Positions 1-8,353 of a DNA stretch of 9,822 nt are shown one piece after another. Made by a program: the position numbers and the translations under genes. A model generated the notes under the pieces. It did not search any database and was not told the DNA's origin. It saw only the letters and a list, made by a program, of their open reading frames with translations. Each line of letters begins with the position of its first letter. Position 1 is the first letter of the stretch. Where the stretch lies: assembly GCA_015663225.1 (NCBI GenBank), contig DQSO01000115.1:1-9822 (forward strand). Direction: 5' to 3'. This DNA is from Campylobacterales bacterium (lineage in GTDB: Bacteria; Campylobacterota; Campylobacteria; Campylobacterales; QNZT01).

Positions 1-1427
1 GTATTTATCAATATAGACTTCAACATATCATGTCTCATATCACCACCAGTTATATTTTTATACTCTTGTATAACAAGTGCTGCTGCACCAGCTGCTGCAG
101 GAGTTGCCATAGATGTTCCACTCAAATATAAATAAGAATTATCAGATGAACTAGAAGTTGATCTGATACTTGAACCTCTAACGCAAAGATCTGGCTTAAT
201 TCTTCCATCAAATACTGGTCCCATACTACTATAATATGCAGTGTCAGAGGAAGTACTGTTAAGTGCACCAATAGTAAGTATATTTTTAGCATTTGCTGGA
301 CCTTTTATGATTCCAGTTGAAGGGTATCCGCTAGACCCTTTATCATTCCCAGCTGCCATAAATACATTTAGATATGGATTACTATAGACTGCACTATCTT
401 CTCCTCTTGCATCACTATCATATGAAGCAAGATTTACCTTATCTGTATATCCATAAGAGTGATTTGAAAGTAAAATTCTATCGTTGTTGTACATAGTTAC
501 CAAAGAGTTTGCAAAAGATACATTTGTAAAACTATAGCTATATATTTTTGAACTTGTTGCCATACCTTTTGACTGTGCATCATCACCATCAGCACCAAAT
601 ATTCCAGCTACATGAGTTGAGTGTAAAGCTATATCTGCTCCTGAAACTCTGTTTATGACTCTAGAGATACTAGGTGCTTTAAACTCACGATGTGAACCTC
701 TTATTTGACCTATATCAACAATACCTACTTTAACATTTACACCATCAAGATTATAAGCTCCAGCTTGTACTTGATCTGCTCTTGTATCTTGATTTATTGC
801 ACTATCCATGGTTCCAATATTAGTTGAAAATGGTTTAATAAGTCCTATTTTGTAAGATTTAGATATATACATTACTTCATTTAACTTAGATAGTTTTTCT
901 AAATCAAAACCACTTACTTTTACTTTTGCATTTTTTAACTGGCTATTTACCTCTATAATTTTAGCTTCAATACTATTGTTATTTAAAATAGTTTGAAATT
1001 TTACTTCATCAACATAGCTTAAAAAGCCAATATTTACCTCTACTTCATCATTAAAACTTATATTTTGTAAAGCTTTTTCAAGTTTATAACTGCTTTCAAG
1101 TAGTGCAATACCTTCATAACTTTTTATTGAATCTGCTATATCTTCAACTGAGTCTTCACTGCATATCATATAGTAACTAAGCTCACCAGCATATGTTATC
1201 GCTTTTGCTCCATTTTTATATAGATTATCTTTATCTTCATCACTTAGTGGTTTTGATACTTTAATTATTATAGATATATTTGAATTATCATTTGAGAGTG
1301 TCATTATCTTTTGTAGTGATAATTTTTTACTAAACTTTACTTCTTTGTCATTTAAAACAAGATTTGCACTTGCTACACCACTTAATATTGTTGTACCTAG
1401 TAGTACTTTTAAAACTGTCTTTCTCAT
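1..1427 (-). CDS. Subtilisin-like serine protease (S8 family), exported, C-terminus cut by window edge
   Basis: This is a secreted or periplasmic endopeptidase of the S8 (subtilase) family; 475 codons are visible and the frame runs open off the left edge. The start is the ATG at 1427, preceded by AAGGA with a 7-nt spacer. Residues 1-21 form a Sec signal peptide (basic MRK, hydrophobic core, ASA cleavage site before N22). Residues about 50-200 look like an inhibitory propeptide in two similar halves. The catalytic domain follows: Asp238 in VGIVDIG, His269 in HSTHVAGI, the oxyanion Asn361 in MAAGNDKG and the nucleophile Ser439 in SGTSMATP. The KGPANAKNILTIGA stretch and the KPDL segment before the Ser motif resemble KP-43-type subtilases. 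The His motif has Ser where HGTH is usual. The triad is complete, so the enzyme should be active. The substrate and any C-terminal secretion or anchoring domain cannot be seen. The gene is divergent from trpS. Confidence 0.95.
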   Translation of the reverse strand, partial: MRKTVLKVLLGTTILSGVASANLVLNDKEVKFSKKLSLQKIMTLSNDNSNISIIIKVSKPLSDEDKDNLYKNGAKAITYAGELSYYMICSEDSVEDIADSIKSYEGIALLESSYKLEKALQNISFNDEVEVNIGFLSYVDEVKFQTILNNNSIEAKIIEVNSQLKNAKVKVSGFDLEKLSKLNEVMYISKSYKIGLIKPFSTNIGTMDSAINQDTRADQVQAGAYNLDGVNVKVGIVDIGQIRGSHREFKAPSISRVINRVSGADIALHSTHVAGIFGADGDDAQSKGMATSSKIYSYSFTNVSFANSLVTMYNNDRILLSNHSYGYTDKVNLASYDSDARGEDSAVYSNPYLNVFMAAGNDKGSSGYPSTGIIKGPANAKNILTIGALNSTSSDTAYYSSMGPVFDGRIKPDLCVRGSSIRSTSSSSDNSYLYLSGTSMATPAAAGAAALVIQEYKNITGGDMRHDMLKSILIN

Positions 1428-1434
1428 CTTCTTT

Positions 1435-1439
1435 TCCTT
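1435..1439 (-). promoter_or_regulatory. Ribosome binding site of the S8 protease gene
   Basis: On the minus strand AAGGA lies 7 nt before the ATG at 1427. This supports the start that gives a complete signal peptide. A poor -10-like TATACA (plus-strand 1456-1461) lies a little further upstream but has no -35 partner, so I do not call a promoter from it. Confidence 0.7.
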
Positions 1440-1499
1440 ATGTTTTTCTTTCCCTTGTATACTAATTCGGTCAGTTTTTACATAACAGTACAAATTTAG

Positions 1500-1547
1500 T
1501 TAACTTTTTATCGATTTTAGTAAAGTTAAGAAGTATTTATTACTAAA
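1500..1547. repeat. Two overlapping short inverted repeats in the divergent spacer
   Basis: TTAACTTT (1500-1507) is the exact reverse complement of AAAGTTAA (1522-1529). TTTAGTAA (1516-1523) is the exact reverse complement of TTACTAAA (1540-1547). Each has 8-bp arms, with 14-nt and 16-nt loops. The inner arms share two bases, so the two hairpins could not form fully at once. They sit between the divergent protease and trpS starts and could be an operator. In DNA this AT-rich, chance is a real alternative. Confidence 0.35.
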
Positions 1548-1642
1548 GGAAACATTTTTTACCTTTTAAGCCATTATTAAAATTCTTTTTTACTCTTTAT
1601 AAAGCTCTAAAATAAGAAAATGAAAATAATTGAAGATTTTAA

Positions 1643-1651
1643 TGTTATAAT
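1643..1651 (+). promoter_or_regulatory. Extended -10 promoter for the trpS-serS-TPR operon
   Basis: TGTTATAAT is a perfect extended -10 (TG, one base, TATAAT) ending 27 nt before the trpS ATG. No TTGACA-like -35 lies at the right distance; the upstream DNA is simply A/T-rich, as is usual for housekeeping promoters of Campylobacterota. Transcription would start near 1657-1659, giving a leader of about 20 nt that contains AGGA (1665-1668), 10 nt before the start codon. Confidence 0.65.
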
Positions 1652-1678
1652 AGAGTTAAAAACTAGGACAACTAATAT

Positions 1679-2644
1679 ATGAGAGTTTTAACTGGTATCC
1701 AGTCTTCTGGAGCACTACATATAGGTAATTATTTTGGGGCTATTAAACAGATGGTAGAGCTTCAAGAAAATAGTGACTTATTTATATTTATCGCAAACTA
1801 CCACTCACTTACATCGCTGAAAGATGCTACTGCAGTTAGACAAAATACTATTGATGCAGCAATAACATATCTTTCACTAGGCATTGATCCAAACAAAGTA
1901 ACTATGTGGGCTCAATCAGATGTTAAAGAGGTTTTAGAGTTATACTGGATACTTTCAGGCTATACACCCATGGGTCTACTTGAGCGAGCTCATAGCTATA
2001 AAGATAAAGTAGCTAAGGGTATAAATGCAAATCATGCACTATTTTCATATCCTGTTTTAATGGCTGCAGATATACTTTTATATGATGCAAACATAGTTCC
2101 TGTTGGTAAAGATCAAATCCAACATGTAGAGATTACTCGTGATATTGCTATAAAGTTTAACAATGAACATGGAGATATATTTACACTTCCCAAGTTTAAA
2201 ACAGATGATACGACTTCAACAGTACCTGGAATCGATGGACAGAAGATGAGTAAAAGTTATGGTAATACTATAGATATATTTAATAGTAAAAAATCTCTCA
2301 AAAAACAGGTTAATAAGATAGTTACTGACTCTGCAACACTAGAAGAACCAAAAGAGTTTGATGGTTGCAATGTTTATAATCTTTGTAAACTGTTTTTAGA
2401 CGAAGATGGAGAAAAAGAGTTACAAGATAGATACACTAAAGGTGGAGAGGGTCATGGACACTTCAAGATGCACTTAGTAGATTTGATAACTACTCACTTT
2501 AACGAAGCAAATGAAAAAAGAGAGTATTACTTAAATAATACAAATGAAGTTTTAGAGATTTTAGATGATGGAGCTAAAAAGGCAAAAACCATAGCCGAAG
2601 AAAAAATGAAAAAGATAAGAGAAGTAGTAGGAATATATAGATGA
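1679..2644 (+). CDS. trpS: Tryptophan--tRNA ligase (TrpRS)
   Basis: This cytoplasmic class Ic aminoacyl-tRNA synthetase activates tryptophan with ATP and loads it onto tRNA-Trp. At 321 residues it is close to the usual bacterial length (about 330). The Rossmann catalytic core shows the HIGH-type signature HIGN at residues 14-17 and the KMSKS loop at 189-193. Between them are family-typical stretches: [11 protein letters not shown] (80-90), [12 protein letters not shown] (124-135) and the GKDQIQHVE substrate region (143-151). The C-terminal helical domain that reads the anticodon follows. The ATG is preceded by AGGA and a good extended -10. The TGA stop overlaps the serS start in ATGA (2641-2644), so the two synthetases are probably translationally coupled. 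I see no leader peptide with Trp codons and no T-box upstream, so expression looks constitutive. Confidence 0.99.
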   Translation: MRVLTGIQSSGALHIGNYFGAIKQMVELQENSDLFIFIANYHSLTSLKDATAVRQNTIDAAITYLSLGIDPNKVTMWAQSDVKEVLELYWILSGYTPMGLLERAHSYKDKVAKGINANHALFSYPVLMAADILLYDANIVPVGKDQIQHVEITRDIAIKFNNEHGDIFTLPKFKTDDTTSTVPGIDGQKMSKSYGNTIDIFNSKKSLKKQVNKIVTDSATLEEPKEFDGCNVYNLCKLFLDEDGEKELQDRYTKGGEGHGHFKMHLVDLITTHFNEANEKREYYLNNTNEVLEILDDGAKKAKTIAEEKMKKIREVVGIYR

Positions 2645-3888
2645 TAGATATAAAGTTATTAGAAAAAGATTTTGACGCTATGGCAAATGCCTTACGAAAA
2701 AAAAATATTGATGAAGAGTTATTAAAAGAGTTAAAAACTTATGCTCAAGATTTAAAAGAGAAAAAAGCTATTTTAGAAAAGTACCAAGCTGATCAAAATG
2801 CTAAAAGCAAACTATTCCCCCAGTATAAAAAAGAGGGGAAAGATGTTAGTGAGTTAAAAGCCCAACTTGAAGAGAATAAAAAAAATATAGTTTTATCTAA
2901 AGAAGAGGTTAGAGTTGTAGAAGAAAAATTACAAAATATAGCTCTTATCATTCCAAACTTGCCTGATGAAAATGTGCCTGATGGTAGAGATGAAGATGAC
3001 AATGTTGAAATAGCTAGAGTATTAGAACTTCCAAAATTCGACTTTACACCTAAAGAACATTGGGATATGGATGAAAAACAAGAGGTAATTGATTTTGTTA
3101 GCGGTGTAAAAGTGGCTAAAAGTAGATTTAGTGTACTTAAAGGAACTGGTGCAAGACTACAAAGAGCACTTATCAACTATATGTTAGATTTTAACCGTAG
3201 TCGAGGATTTGAAGAAGTTGTAGTACCTTACATAGCAAACAGAGATACACTTATGGGAACAGGACAACTTCCAAAGTTTGAAGATGATCTATTTAAGATA
3301 GAGGGCGAAGAGTTATATCTTATACCAACAGCTGAAGTTCCAGTAACAAATCTTTTTAGAGATGAGATTTTAACTAGCGATGAACTACCTATTAAACTAA
3401 CTTCTTATACAGCTTGTTTTAGAAAAGAAGCTGGAAGTGCAGGGCGAGATACTAGAGGCATGATAAGACAACATCAGTTTGATAAGATTGAACTTGTAGC
3501 TATAACTAAACCTGAACAAAGCCAAGAGGTATTTGACGAGATGGTATCATGTGCAAGTGATTTACTGACTTCTCTTGGTCTTCCGCATCGATTAGTTAAT
3601 CTTTGTGGAGGAGATTTGGGATTTGGAGCTTCTAGTACTATAGATTTAGAGGTATGGCTTCCAGGTCAAGATAGATTTCGTGAAATAAGCTCTATATCAA
3701 ATACAAAAGAGTTTCAATCTCGAAGAGCCAAGATAAGATATAAAGATGGAAAGAAAAATATCTTAACTCACACACTAAATGGTTCTTCATTAGCAGTTGG
3801 TAGATGCATCATAGCTATTATGGAAAACTATCAAAATGAAGATGGAACATTTAATATCCCATCAGTTTTAAAAAAATATATGGAGTAG
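2641..3888 (+). CDS. serS: Serine--tRNA ligase (SerRS)
   Basis: This class II synthetase charges tRNA-Ser (and tRNA-Sec where present) with serine. Its 415 residues are near the normal bacterial length. Residues 1 to about 105 are the N-terminal domain, whose two Lys/Glu-rich helices (about 28-100) form the long coiled-coil arm that grips the extra arm of tRNA-Ser. The catalytic domain carries the serine-binding PTAEVP loop (229-234), motif 2 ([14 protein letters not shown], 260-273), the CGGDLGFGA segment (322-330) and motif 3 ([10 protein letters not shown], 379-388). Motif 3 reads GSSLAVGR where E. coli has GSGLAVGR, and the usual SSCSN is SSISN; neither removes a catalytic residue. The start ATG overlaps the trpS stop, and the TPR gene begins 3 bp after the TAG stop. 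Confidence 0.99.
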   Translation: MIDIKLLEKDFDAMANALRKKNIDEELLKELKTYAQDLKEKKAILEKYQADQNAKSKLFPQYKKEGKDVSELKAQLEENKKNIVLSKEEVRVVEEKLQNIALIIPNLPDENVPDGRDEDDNVEIARVLELPKFDFTPKEHWDMDEKQEVIDFVSGVKVAKSRFSVLKGTGARLQRALINYMLDFNRSRGFEEVVVPYIANRDTLMGTGQLPKFEDDLFKIEGEELYLIPTAEVPVTNLFRDEILTSDELPIKLTSYTACFRKEAGSAGRDTRGMIRQHQFDKIELVAITKPEQSQEVFDEMVSCASDLLTSLGLPHRLVNLCGGDLGFGASSTIDLEVWLPGQDRFREISSISNTKEFQSRRAKIRYKDGKKNILTHTLNGSSLAVGRCIIAIMENYQNEDGTFNIPSVLKKYME

Positions 3889-3891
3889 TCT

Positions 3892-6192
3892 GTGGCAAAA
3901 ATAGAGGAGTTAGATGATTTAGAATTTATTGATGATAACGATGAGTTAGAAGAGATAAGTGAACTTCAAGATAGTGAAAAAATAACTCCATCTAATCCTA
4001 AAAAAAGTAGTAATCTATTAGTTATTATTATTACTTTTGTTATATTTTTACTTACTATGGCTTTGATAGTCCTACTTCTTCAAGATGATGAACTTCAAGA
4101 ACAACAAGAAGATATAAATGCCTCAACTATTATAAAAAATATTCAAAAAAATAAAATAGAACTAAAAGATAGCTCAAAGTTAGGAATATTAACGACAAAA
4201 GCACAAAAACTTTACAATAGTGGTAAAAAAGCTGAAGCACTTGAAATATATAAAGATATAGCTTTCTTTCACAACTCACTATCGCAGTTTAATCTAGGTG
4301 TTGCAAACTTTAAAGATAACAATACGACACTTGCTATAAAAAACTTTGAAAAATCATTTCTACTTGATGATTTGAAATTTGAAAGCTCTCTAAATCTAGC
4401 TCTTTGTTATAAAAAATTAAAAGATGAAAAAAAATTTAACCAATATCTAAATATTGCAGATGAACATCTCCTTTTAAAACTAAATACACCACTTTTTGAC
4501 TACTATCTTGCACTAGTTCAATACTATAAAGATATGCCTATATCTGCTTTATCTGCGATGAAAAAATATAATCAAAAGTATTTTGAAAAAAATAAAAATA
4601 GAATTCTTGCAAAGATATATACCTATACAAAAGATTATCAAAGCTCAATTGACTCTCTATCTAAAAATAAAGATAGCAGTAACTACTATACTATTGGTCT
4701 TCAATATGCTAACTTAGGTAAATATGAGCTTGCAGCAAAATACTTTAATAACTCAATAGGTGCAAATAAAAAAGAGTTAAAATCATATAGTGCCTTAGCA
4801 TTAGTCCAAAATAAAATGGGACTGTATGAAGATTGTGCTGCTTCATTGAGATATCTAATAGATAAATACCCCTTAAAAGCGGCTGATACATTTCCTGTTG
4901 TTTTAAAAATAAAACCATCTTTACATGATCCTTTATTAGCTCAAAAGGAGTTTAAAAATTCACTATTTAATAATGCTTTAAATAGATTTGCTCTGATATT
5001 TTATTTTGCACCGTATAAATTATTTGATACTAAACAGAGTAGTACTATCATAGAAAAAGGTGCAAAAGAGATATATATAGATGATATAAAATCTGCATTT
5101 TCCTATCTTAACCAAGGAGAAGCAATATCAAATATAAACTCTAAAATCATTGATGGCTTAAAGTTACTCTTTGAACATAAAGTATATGAAGCAAATAGAG
5201 TATTCAAAAACTTACTTATTAAATACCCAAATCACTCTATACTTCATTATAACCTAGCACTAACATATGCAAATATATATGATTTTCAAAATGCATATAA
5301 ACATTTTTCAAAAAGTTATGCTCTTGATACTCACAATAATATTGCACCATACTTTAAAGCTTATACAGCAATACTTTTAAATAAAGAGTATGATGAAGAA
5401 GAGACAAACCTACAGATACAAAATATTGGTGATGTTGAAAATAGTGGGCAAATATATCTTCTTCATAAGATGTTAACACCTAGTGATACAAGTATAAATG
5501 TTTCAGATTCTCACAATAAAAATACATTTGATATTATACTAAATCTTATAGCGGCAAATCGGATTGGTGATTTTATAGCATATAAAAAACTCTCAAAAAC
5601 TCTCAAAACAAATCTACCAAAAGATATAGTATCAAATATTATATATCTTGATCAACACAATCAAAATAAAAATATAAAAGATTATGCAAGAGCTATTCAA
5701 CAAAGTCTAATTTATAACTCTTTAGATATTTCACCTTTGCTATATGGAGAAAGTTTTGCAAGAGAACTCTATATAAAAACTCTAAGTATGGCAGGAATAT
5801 CTAGAATATCTAAAGAAAAACTTGAAAATGAGTATGCAGAACATAAAGATCAAACAGCTCTTTTACAATCTTTAGCATACTCTTACATCTATACTAAAGA
5901 GTATGAAAAAGCTTATAAACTTTATAATATTTTGATAGATACTCACAATCAAAAAGATCCCCATACTCTATTTTTAGCTGCTCTTGCTTCAATAGGAGCA
6001 AATCATCATGCAAATGCGATTGCATTGTTAGAACTCACAAATTTAGAAAATAAAAAAGAGTATGAAAGTAGATTTGCATTAGGAGTTTTATATCAAGAAG
6101 CTAAAAACTTTGAAGGAGCTGCAATACAATATGCTCATATCGGTAACAATGAGTTTAAGTCCAAGTATTTTCAACTTGAACTTAAAAAGTAA
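3892..6192 (+). CDS. Membrane-anchored TPR-repeat protein of unknown role
   Basis: This is a 766-residue protein with three parts. The N-terminal tail (1-33) is very acidic, rich in Asp and Glu. One transmembrane helix follows (about 41-63), preceded by PKKSS, which favours a cytoplasmic tail. The rest is a long helical-repeat region, probably in the periplasm. TPR-like units are visible near 101-164 (KAEALEIYKDIA, LAIKNFEKSFLLD), 263-330 (KYELAAKYFNNSI), 430-484 (VYEANRVFKNLL, FQNAYKHFSKSYALD) and 655-755 (EYEKAYKLYNIL, NFEGAAIQYAHI). TPRs usually scaffold protein partners; no enzymatic motif is visible. The start is a GTG at 3892, supported by GGAG (3882-3885) at a 6-nt spacing and by starting 3 bp after the serS stop. 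It is probably co-transcribed with trpS-serS. Its partner and function cannot be told from the sequence. Confidence 0.9.
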   Translation: MAKIEELDDLEFIDDNDELEEISELQDSEKITPSNPKKSSNLLVIIITFVIFLLTMALIVLLLQDDELQEQQEDINASTIIKNIQKNKIELKDSSKLGILTTKAQKLYNSGKKAEALEIYKDIAFFHNSLSQFNLGVANFKDNNTTLAIKNFEKSFLLDDLKFESSLNLALCYKKLKDEKKFNQYLNIADEHLLLKLNTPLFDYYLALVQYYKDMPISALSAMKKYNQKYFEKNKNRILAKIYTYTKDYQSSIDSLSKNKDSSNYYTIGLQYANLGKYELAAKYFNNSIGANKKELKSYSALALVQNKMGLYEDCAASLRYLIDKYPLKAADTFPVVLKIKPSLHDPLLAQKEFKNSLFNNALNRFALIFYFAPYKLFDTKQSSTIIEKGAKEIYIDDIKSAFSYLNQGEAISNINSKIIDGLKLLFEHKVYEANRVFKNLLIKYPNHSILHYNLALTYANIYDFQNAYKHFSKSYALDTHNNIAPYFKAYTAILLNKEYDEEETNLQIQNIGDVENSGQIYLLHKMLTPSDTSINVSDSHNKNTFDIILNLIAANRIGDFIAYKKLSKTLKTNLPKDIVSNIIYLDQHNQNKNIKDYARAIQQSLIYNSLDISPLLYGESFARELYIKTLSMAGISRISKEKLENEYAEHKDQTALLQSLAYSYIYTKEYEKAYKLYNILIDTHNQKDPHTLFLAALASIGANHHANAIALLELTNLENKKEYESRFALGVLYQEAKNFEGAAIQYAHIGNNEFKSKYFQLELKK

Positions 6193-6195
6193 ACT

Positions 6196-6786
6196 CTAAA
6201 ATACGAACTTAAATCCTGCATATATAGAATCATCTACAGTAGTAGTCCTACCATTAGTATACTCTGTATCAATATTTCTATAACCAGCATAGATGTTTAT
6301 ATTTTCTATTACACTGCTATCTGCTTCAATTCTGTACTCTTTGTATGCTTCTGCATCTTTAAATGCTAATGGAGTTGGAGCATAAGCAAACTTAGCACCA
6401 ATATGTGTTGTAGGCATACTTCCTAAAAATAGTCTTGCTTTTGCACCAACTGTTATAGGTGTTGCTATAAAGTCTTGACCTTTATAGTCACTAAAAATAC
6501 TTTTCAATCCTATATTAAAAACAATATTTCTAAAGTTTGTTGGAGAGTTTTCTACACTTAGCCCTAAACCATATATTTTTTCATCTGCATTAAGAAAATT
6601 ACCAGTTACAAAAAAGTTACTATATACAGGTGAACCTGTCATAAAACTTACACTAGCTCTACCTTCTAGCTCTACATCATCTTTGTTGATATTAATTCCA
6701 AATGATCCTTTCTCGAAAGCTTGTTGTCCATCTGCAAGTAAATTTGCTAGTAAAATCAACGATACTAAGGAAATCTTTTTTAACAT
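6196..6786 (-). CDS. YfaZ-like outer-membrane beta-barrel protein
   Basis: This is a 196-residue exported protein. It has a Sec signal peptide (1-18, MLKK then a hydrophobic core; likely cut after LLA, leaving an Asp start). The mature part has alternating hydrophobic/polar strands and ends in GFKFVF, with the terminal Phe expected of proteins inserted by the BAM complex. The late motif IYAGYRNIDTEY (165-176) and the strand pair around it resemble the YfaZ family, whose function is unknown; this match is from memory and is moderate. It is too short for a trimeric porin and fits a small barrel of about eight strands. The ATG at 6786 has an excellent AAAGGAG site. The gene converges on the TPR gene with a 3-bp gap and diverges from the solute-binding protein gene. 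A different small barrel family is possible. Confidence 0.75.
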   Translation of the reverse strand: MLKKISLVSLILLANLLADGQQAFEKGSFGININKDDVELEGRASVSFMTGSPVYSNFFVTGNFLNADEKIYGLGLSVENSPTNFRNIVFNIGLKSIFSDYKGQDFIATPITVGAKARLFLGSMPTTHIGAKFAYAPTPLAFKDAEAYKEYRIEADSSVIENINIYAGYRNIDTEYTNGRTTTVDDSIYAGFKFVF

Positions 6787-6792
6787 TTCTTT

Positions 6793-6799
6793 CTCCTTT
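6793..6799 (-). promoter_or_regulatory. Strong ribosome binding site of the YfaZ-like gene
   Basis: AAAGGAG on the minus strand lies 6 nt before the ATG at 6786. It is the strongest Shine-Dalgarno sequence I noticed in the window and contrasts with the missing one on the divergent gene. Confidence 0.85.
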
Positions 6800-6839
6800 A
6801 TTAAATTATTTATATTTTTTATATATTAAGATAAGTTTT

Positions 6840-6847
6840 ATTATAAT
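6840..6847. promoter_or_regulatory. Palindromic ATTATAAT: candidate shared -10 for two divergent genes
   Basis: ATTATAAT is its own reverse complement. It gives a perfect TATAAT on the plus strand (6842-6847) and another on the minus strand (plus coordinates 6840-6845). Plus-strand transcription would begin near 6853-6855, at the ATG of the solute-binding protein. Minus-strand transcription would begin near 6833, giving a leader of about 46 nt for the YfaZ-like gene. No -35 is recognisable on either side. The spacer is full of A/T runs, including other TATA-like words (TATATT, TATAAA on the minus strand), so the assignment is tentative. Confidence 0.45.
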
Positions 6848-6853
6848 TTGATT

Positions 6854-8353
6854 ATGAAATACATATTTTTATCTTTTTTTTTAATATTAGATTTATTTTC
6901 ATCAACTCTGCACTTTTCAATCTCATCTAGTCCGAGTAGATTGAATCCTCTTTTAGCAACGGATAGTGCTAGTAGTGAAGTAGCTGATTGGATATTTAAT
7001 GGTCTTGTTAGTTATGACAGGGATGGTAAAGTAATATGTAGACTGGCTAAAAGTTATCACTTTAAGGATAGTAAAACTTTAATATTCAGATTAAAACAAA
7101 ATATTAAGTGGAGTGATGGAAAAGAGTTTAGTGGGGATGATGTTCTTTTTACTTATAACCTTATCACATCGCCAAAGATTTATACACCATATAAAGACAC
7201 CTTTAGATATGTCAGCAGTGTAAAAAAACTTGATAAATTTACGATAGAAGTGAAGTATAAAAAGCCATACTATAAAGCTTTGCATACTTGGATGAGTGCT
7301 ATTATACCTAAACATATGTTTGAGGGTAAAGATGACATCATGACAAACTCATTTAATCAAAAACCTGTAGGTACTGGTCCATATACGATAGATGGTTTTG
7401 CAATATCTAAAGATATAAAATTGTATGCAAATAAAAATTACTTTTTACAAAGAGTAAATATTGATCAAATTACTTATCACTTTATCCCAGACCCTGCGAC
7501 ATCATTTTTAATGCTTAAAACTAAAAAATTAGACCTAGGTTCACTTACTCCACTTCAACTAACTAGACAGATTGATGATGATTTTAAAAATCACTATAAA
7601 ATATATGAACAGCCATCCAATTCATATACATATCTAGGATTTAATTTAAAAGATAAAAAGTTCCAAAATCCAAAAGTTAGAGAAGCTATAAATATAGCAA
7701 TAAATAAACAAGAGCTAGTAGATATACTATTTTTTGGTCATGGGCAAGTTTGCAATGGTCCATTTATGCCAAAATCGTTTGCATATAACAAAGATATAGA
7801 GTTTCCAAAACAAGATATAAAAAGAGCAATAAAACTTTTAAAAGAGGCTGGATATGATAAAAAGACTCCTCTTTCATTTACCATAACAACAAATTCAAAC
7901 AATCCAACAAGAGTCTATGCAACTCAGATTTTGCAACATCAACTCTCTCGTGTAAATATAAAAGTCACTATAAGAGCTATGGAGTGGCAGGCTTTTTTAA
8001 ATACTGTTGTACTTCCTAAAAAGTTTGAAGCAGTAGTTTTAGGTTGGGGCTTATCTCTTATGCCTGATCCATACTCTATATGGCATAGTGATGGTATCAA
8101 AAAAGGTGGTTTTAACTTTGTAAGCTATAAAAATAACAAAGTAGATAGCCTTATAGAATCATCACAAGAGAGTATTGATCAAGAAGTATTAGAAAAACAG
8201 TTTCAAGAAATTTTCTCTCTTATTGTAAAAGATAATCCGTATATATTTTTATATATACCAAACTCCATAACAGCAGTAAGTAAAAATATAAAAAATGTTA
8301 GCCCTTCAATCATTGGGATAACTCATAATGTTATAGATTGGATAAAACCATGA
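6854..8353 (+). CDS. ABC transporter solute-binding protein, family 5 (oligopeptide/dipeptide type)
   Basis: This periplasmic receptor would deliver a peptide or similar solute (nickel complexes and opines are other known cargoes) to an ABC permease. With the ATG at 6854 it has 499 residues, typical of the DppA/OppA/NikA family. A TTG at 6848 would add two residues, but neither start has a clear ribosome binding site; ATG is preferred. Residues 1-17 are a hydrophobic export signal without a lipobox Cys. Family landmarks: LNPLLATDS (30-38), KWSDGKEFSGDDV (85-97), VGTGPY (172-177), NPKVREAINIAINKQEL (272-288) and PDPYSIWHSDG (404-414). No permease or ATPase gene is present here, so it is an orphan unless the transporter lies elsewhere. 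Its stop overlaps the next start in ATGA. The ligand cannot be predicted from the sequence. Confidence 0.92.
   Translation: MKYIFLSFFLILDLFSSTLHFSISSSPSRLNPLLATDSASSEVADWIFNGLVSYDRDGKVICRLAKSYHFKDSKTLIFRLKQNIKWSDGKEFSGDDVLFTYNLITSPKIYTPYKDTFRYVSSVKKLDKFTIEVKYKKPYYKALHTWMSAIIPKHMFEGKDDIMTNSFNQKPVGTGPYTIDGFAISKDIKLYANKNYFLQRVNIDQITYHFIPDPATSFLMLKTKKLDLGSLTPLQLTRQIDDDFKNHYKIYEQPSNSYTYLGFNLKDKKFQNPKVREAINIAINKQELVDILFFGHGQVCNGPFMPKSFAYNKDIEFPKQDIKRAIKLLKEAGYDKKTPLSFTITTNSNNPTRVYATQILQHQLSRVNIKVTIRAMEWQAFLNTVVLPKKFEAVVLGWGLSLMPDPYSIWHSDGIKKGGFNFVSYKNNKVDSLIESSQESIDQEVLEKQFQEIFSLIVKDNPYIFLYIPNSITAVSKNIKNVSPSIIGITHNVIDWIKP

Noticed and set aside
1428..1678. A T-box or other riboswitch ahead of trpS.
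   Set aside because: No T-box sequence or long structured leader is visible, and the strong -10 leaves a leader of only about 20 nt.
1620..1682. A 20-codon ORF (starting MKIIEDF) that ends by overlapping the trpS ATG in ATGA, as a leader peptide would.
   Set aside because: It has no Trp codons and no convincing ribosome binding site, and the best trpS promoter lies inside it. It is likely chance.
2793..3176. A 127-codon minus-strand open frame inside serS.
   Set aside because: It lies entirely antisense to the clearly conserved SerRS frame, is Ser/Leu/Phe-rich low-complexity, and shows no motif; a shadow ORF.
3661..3813. SerRS substitutions SSISN and GSSLAVGR as possible signs of an altered or inactive enzyme.
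   Set aside because: The motif 2 and motif 3 arginines and the TAE loop are intact, and these positions vary among bacterial SerRS, so it looks like a normal housekeeping enzyme.
7091..7315. A 74-codon minus-strand open frame inside the solute-binding protein gene.
   Set aside because: It is antisense to a well-supported gene and has no recognisable features; a shadow ORF.
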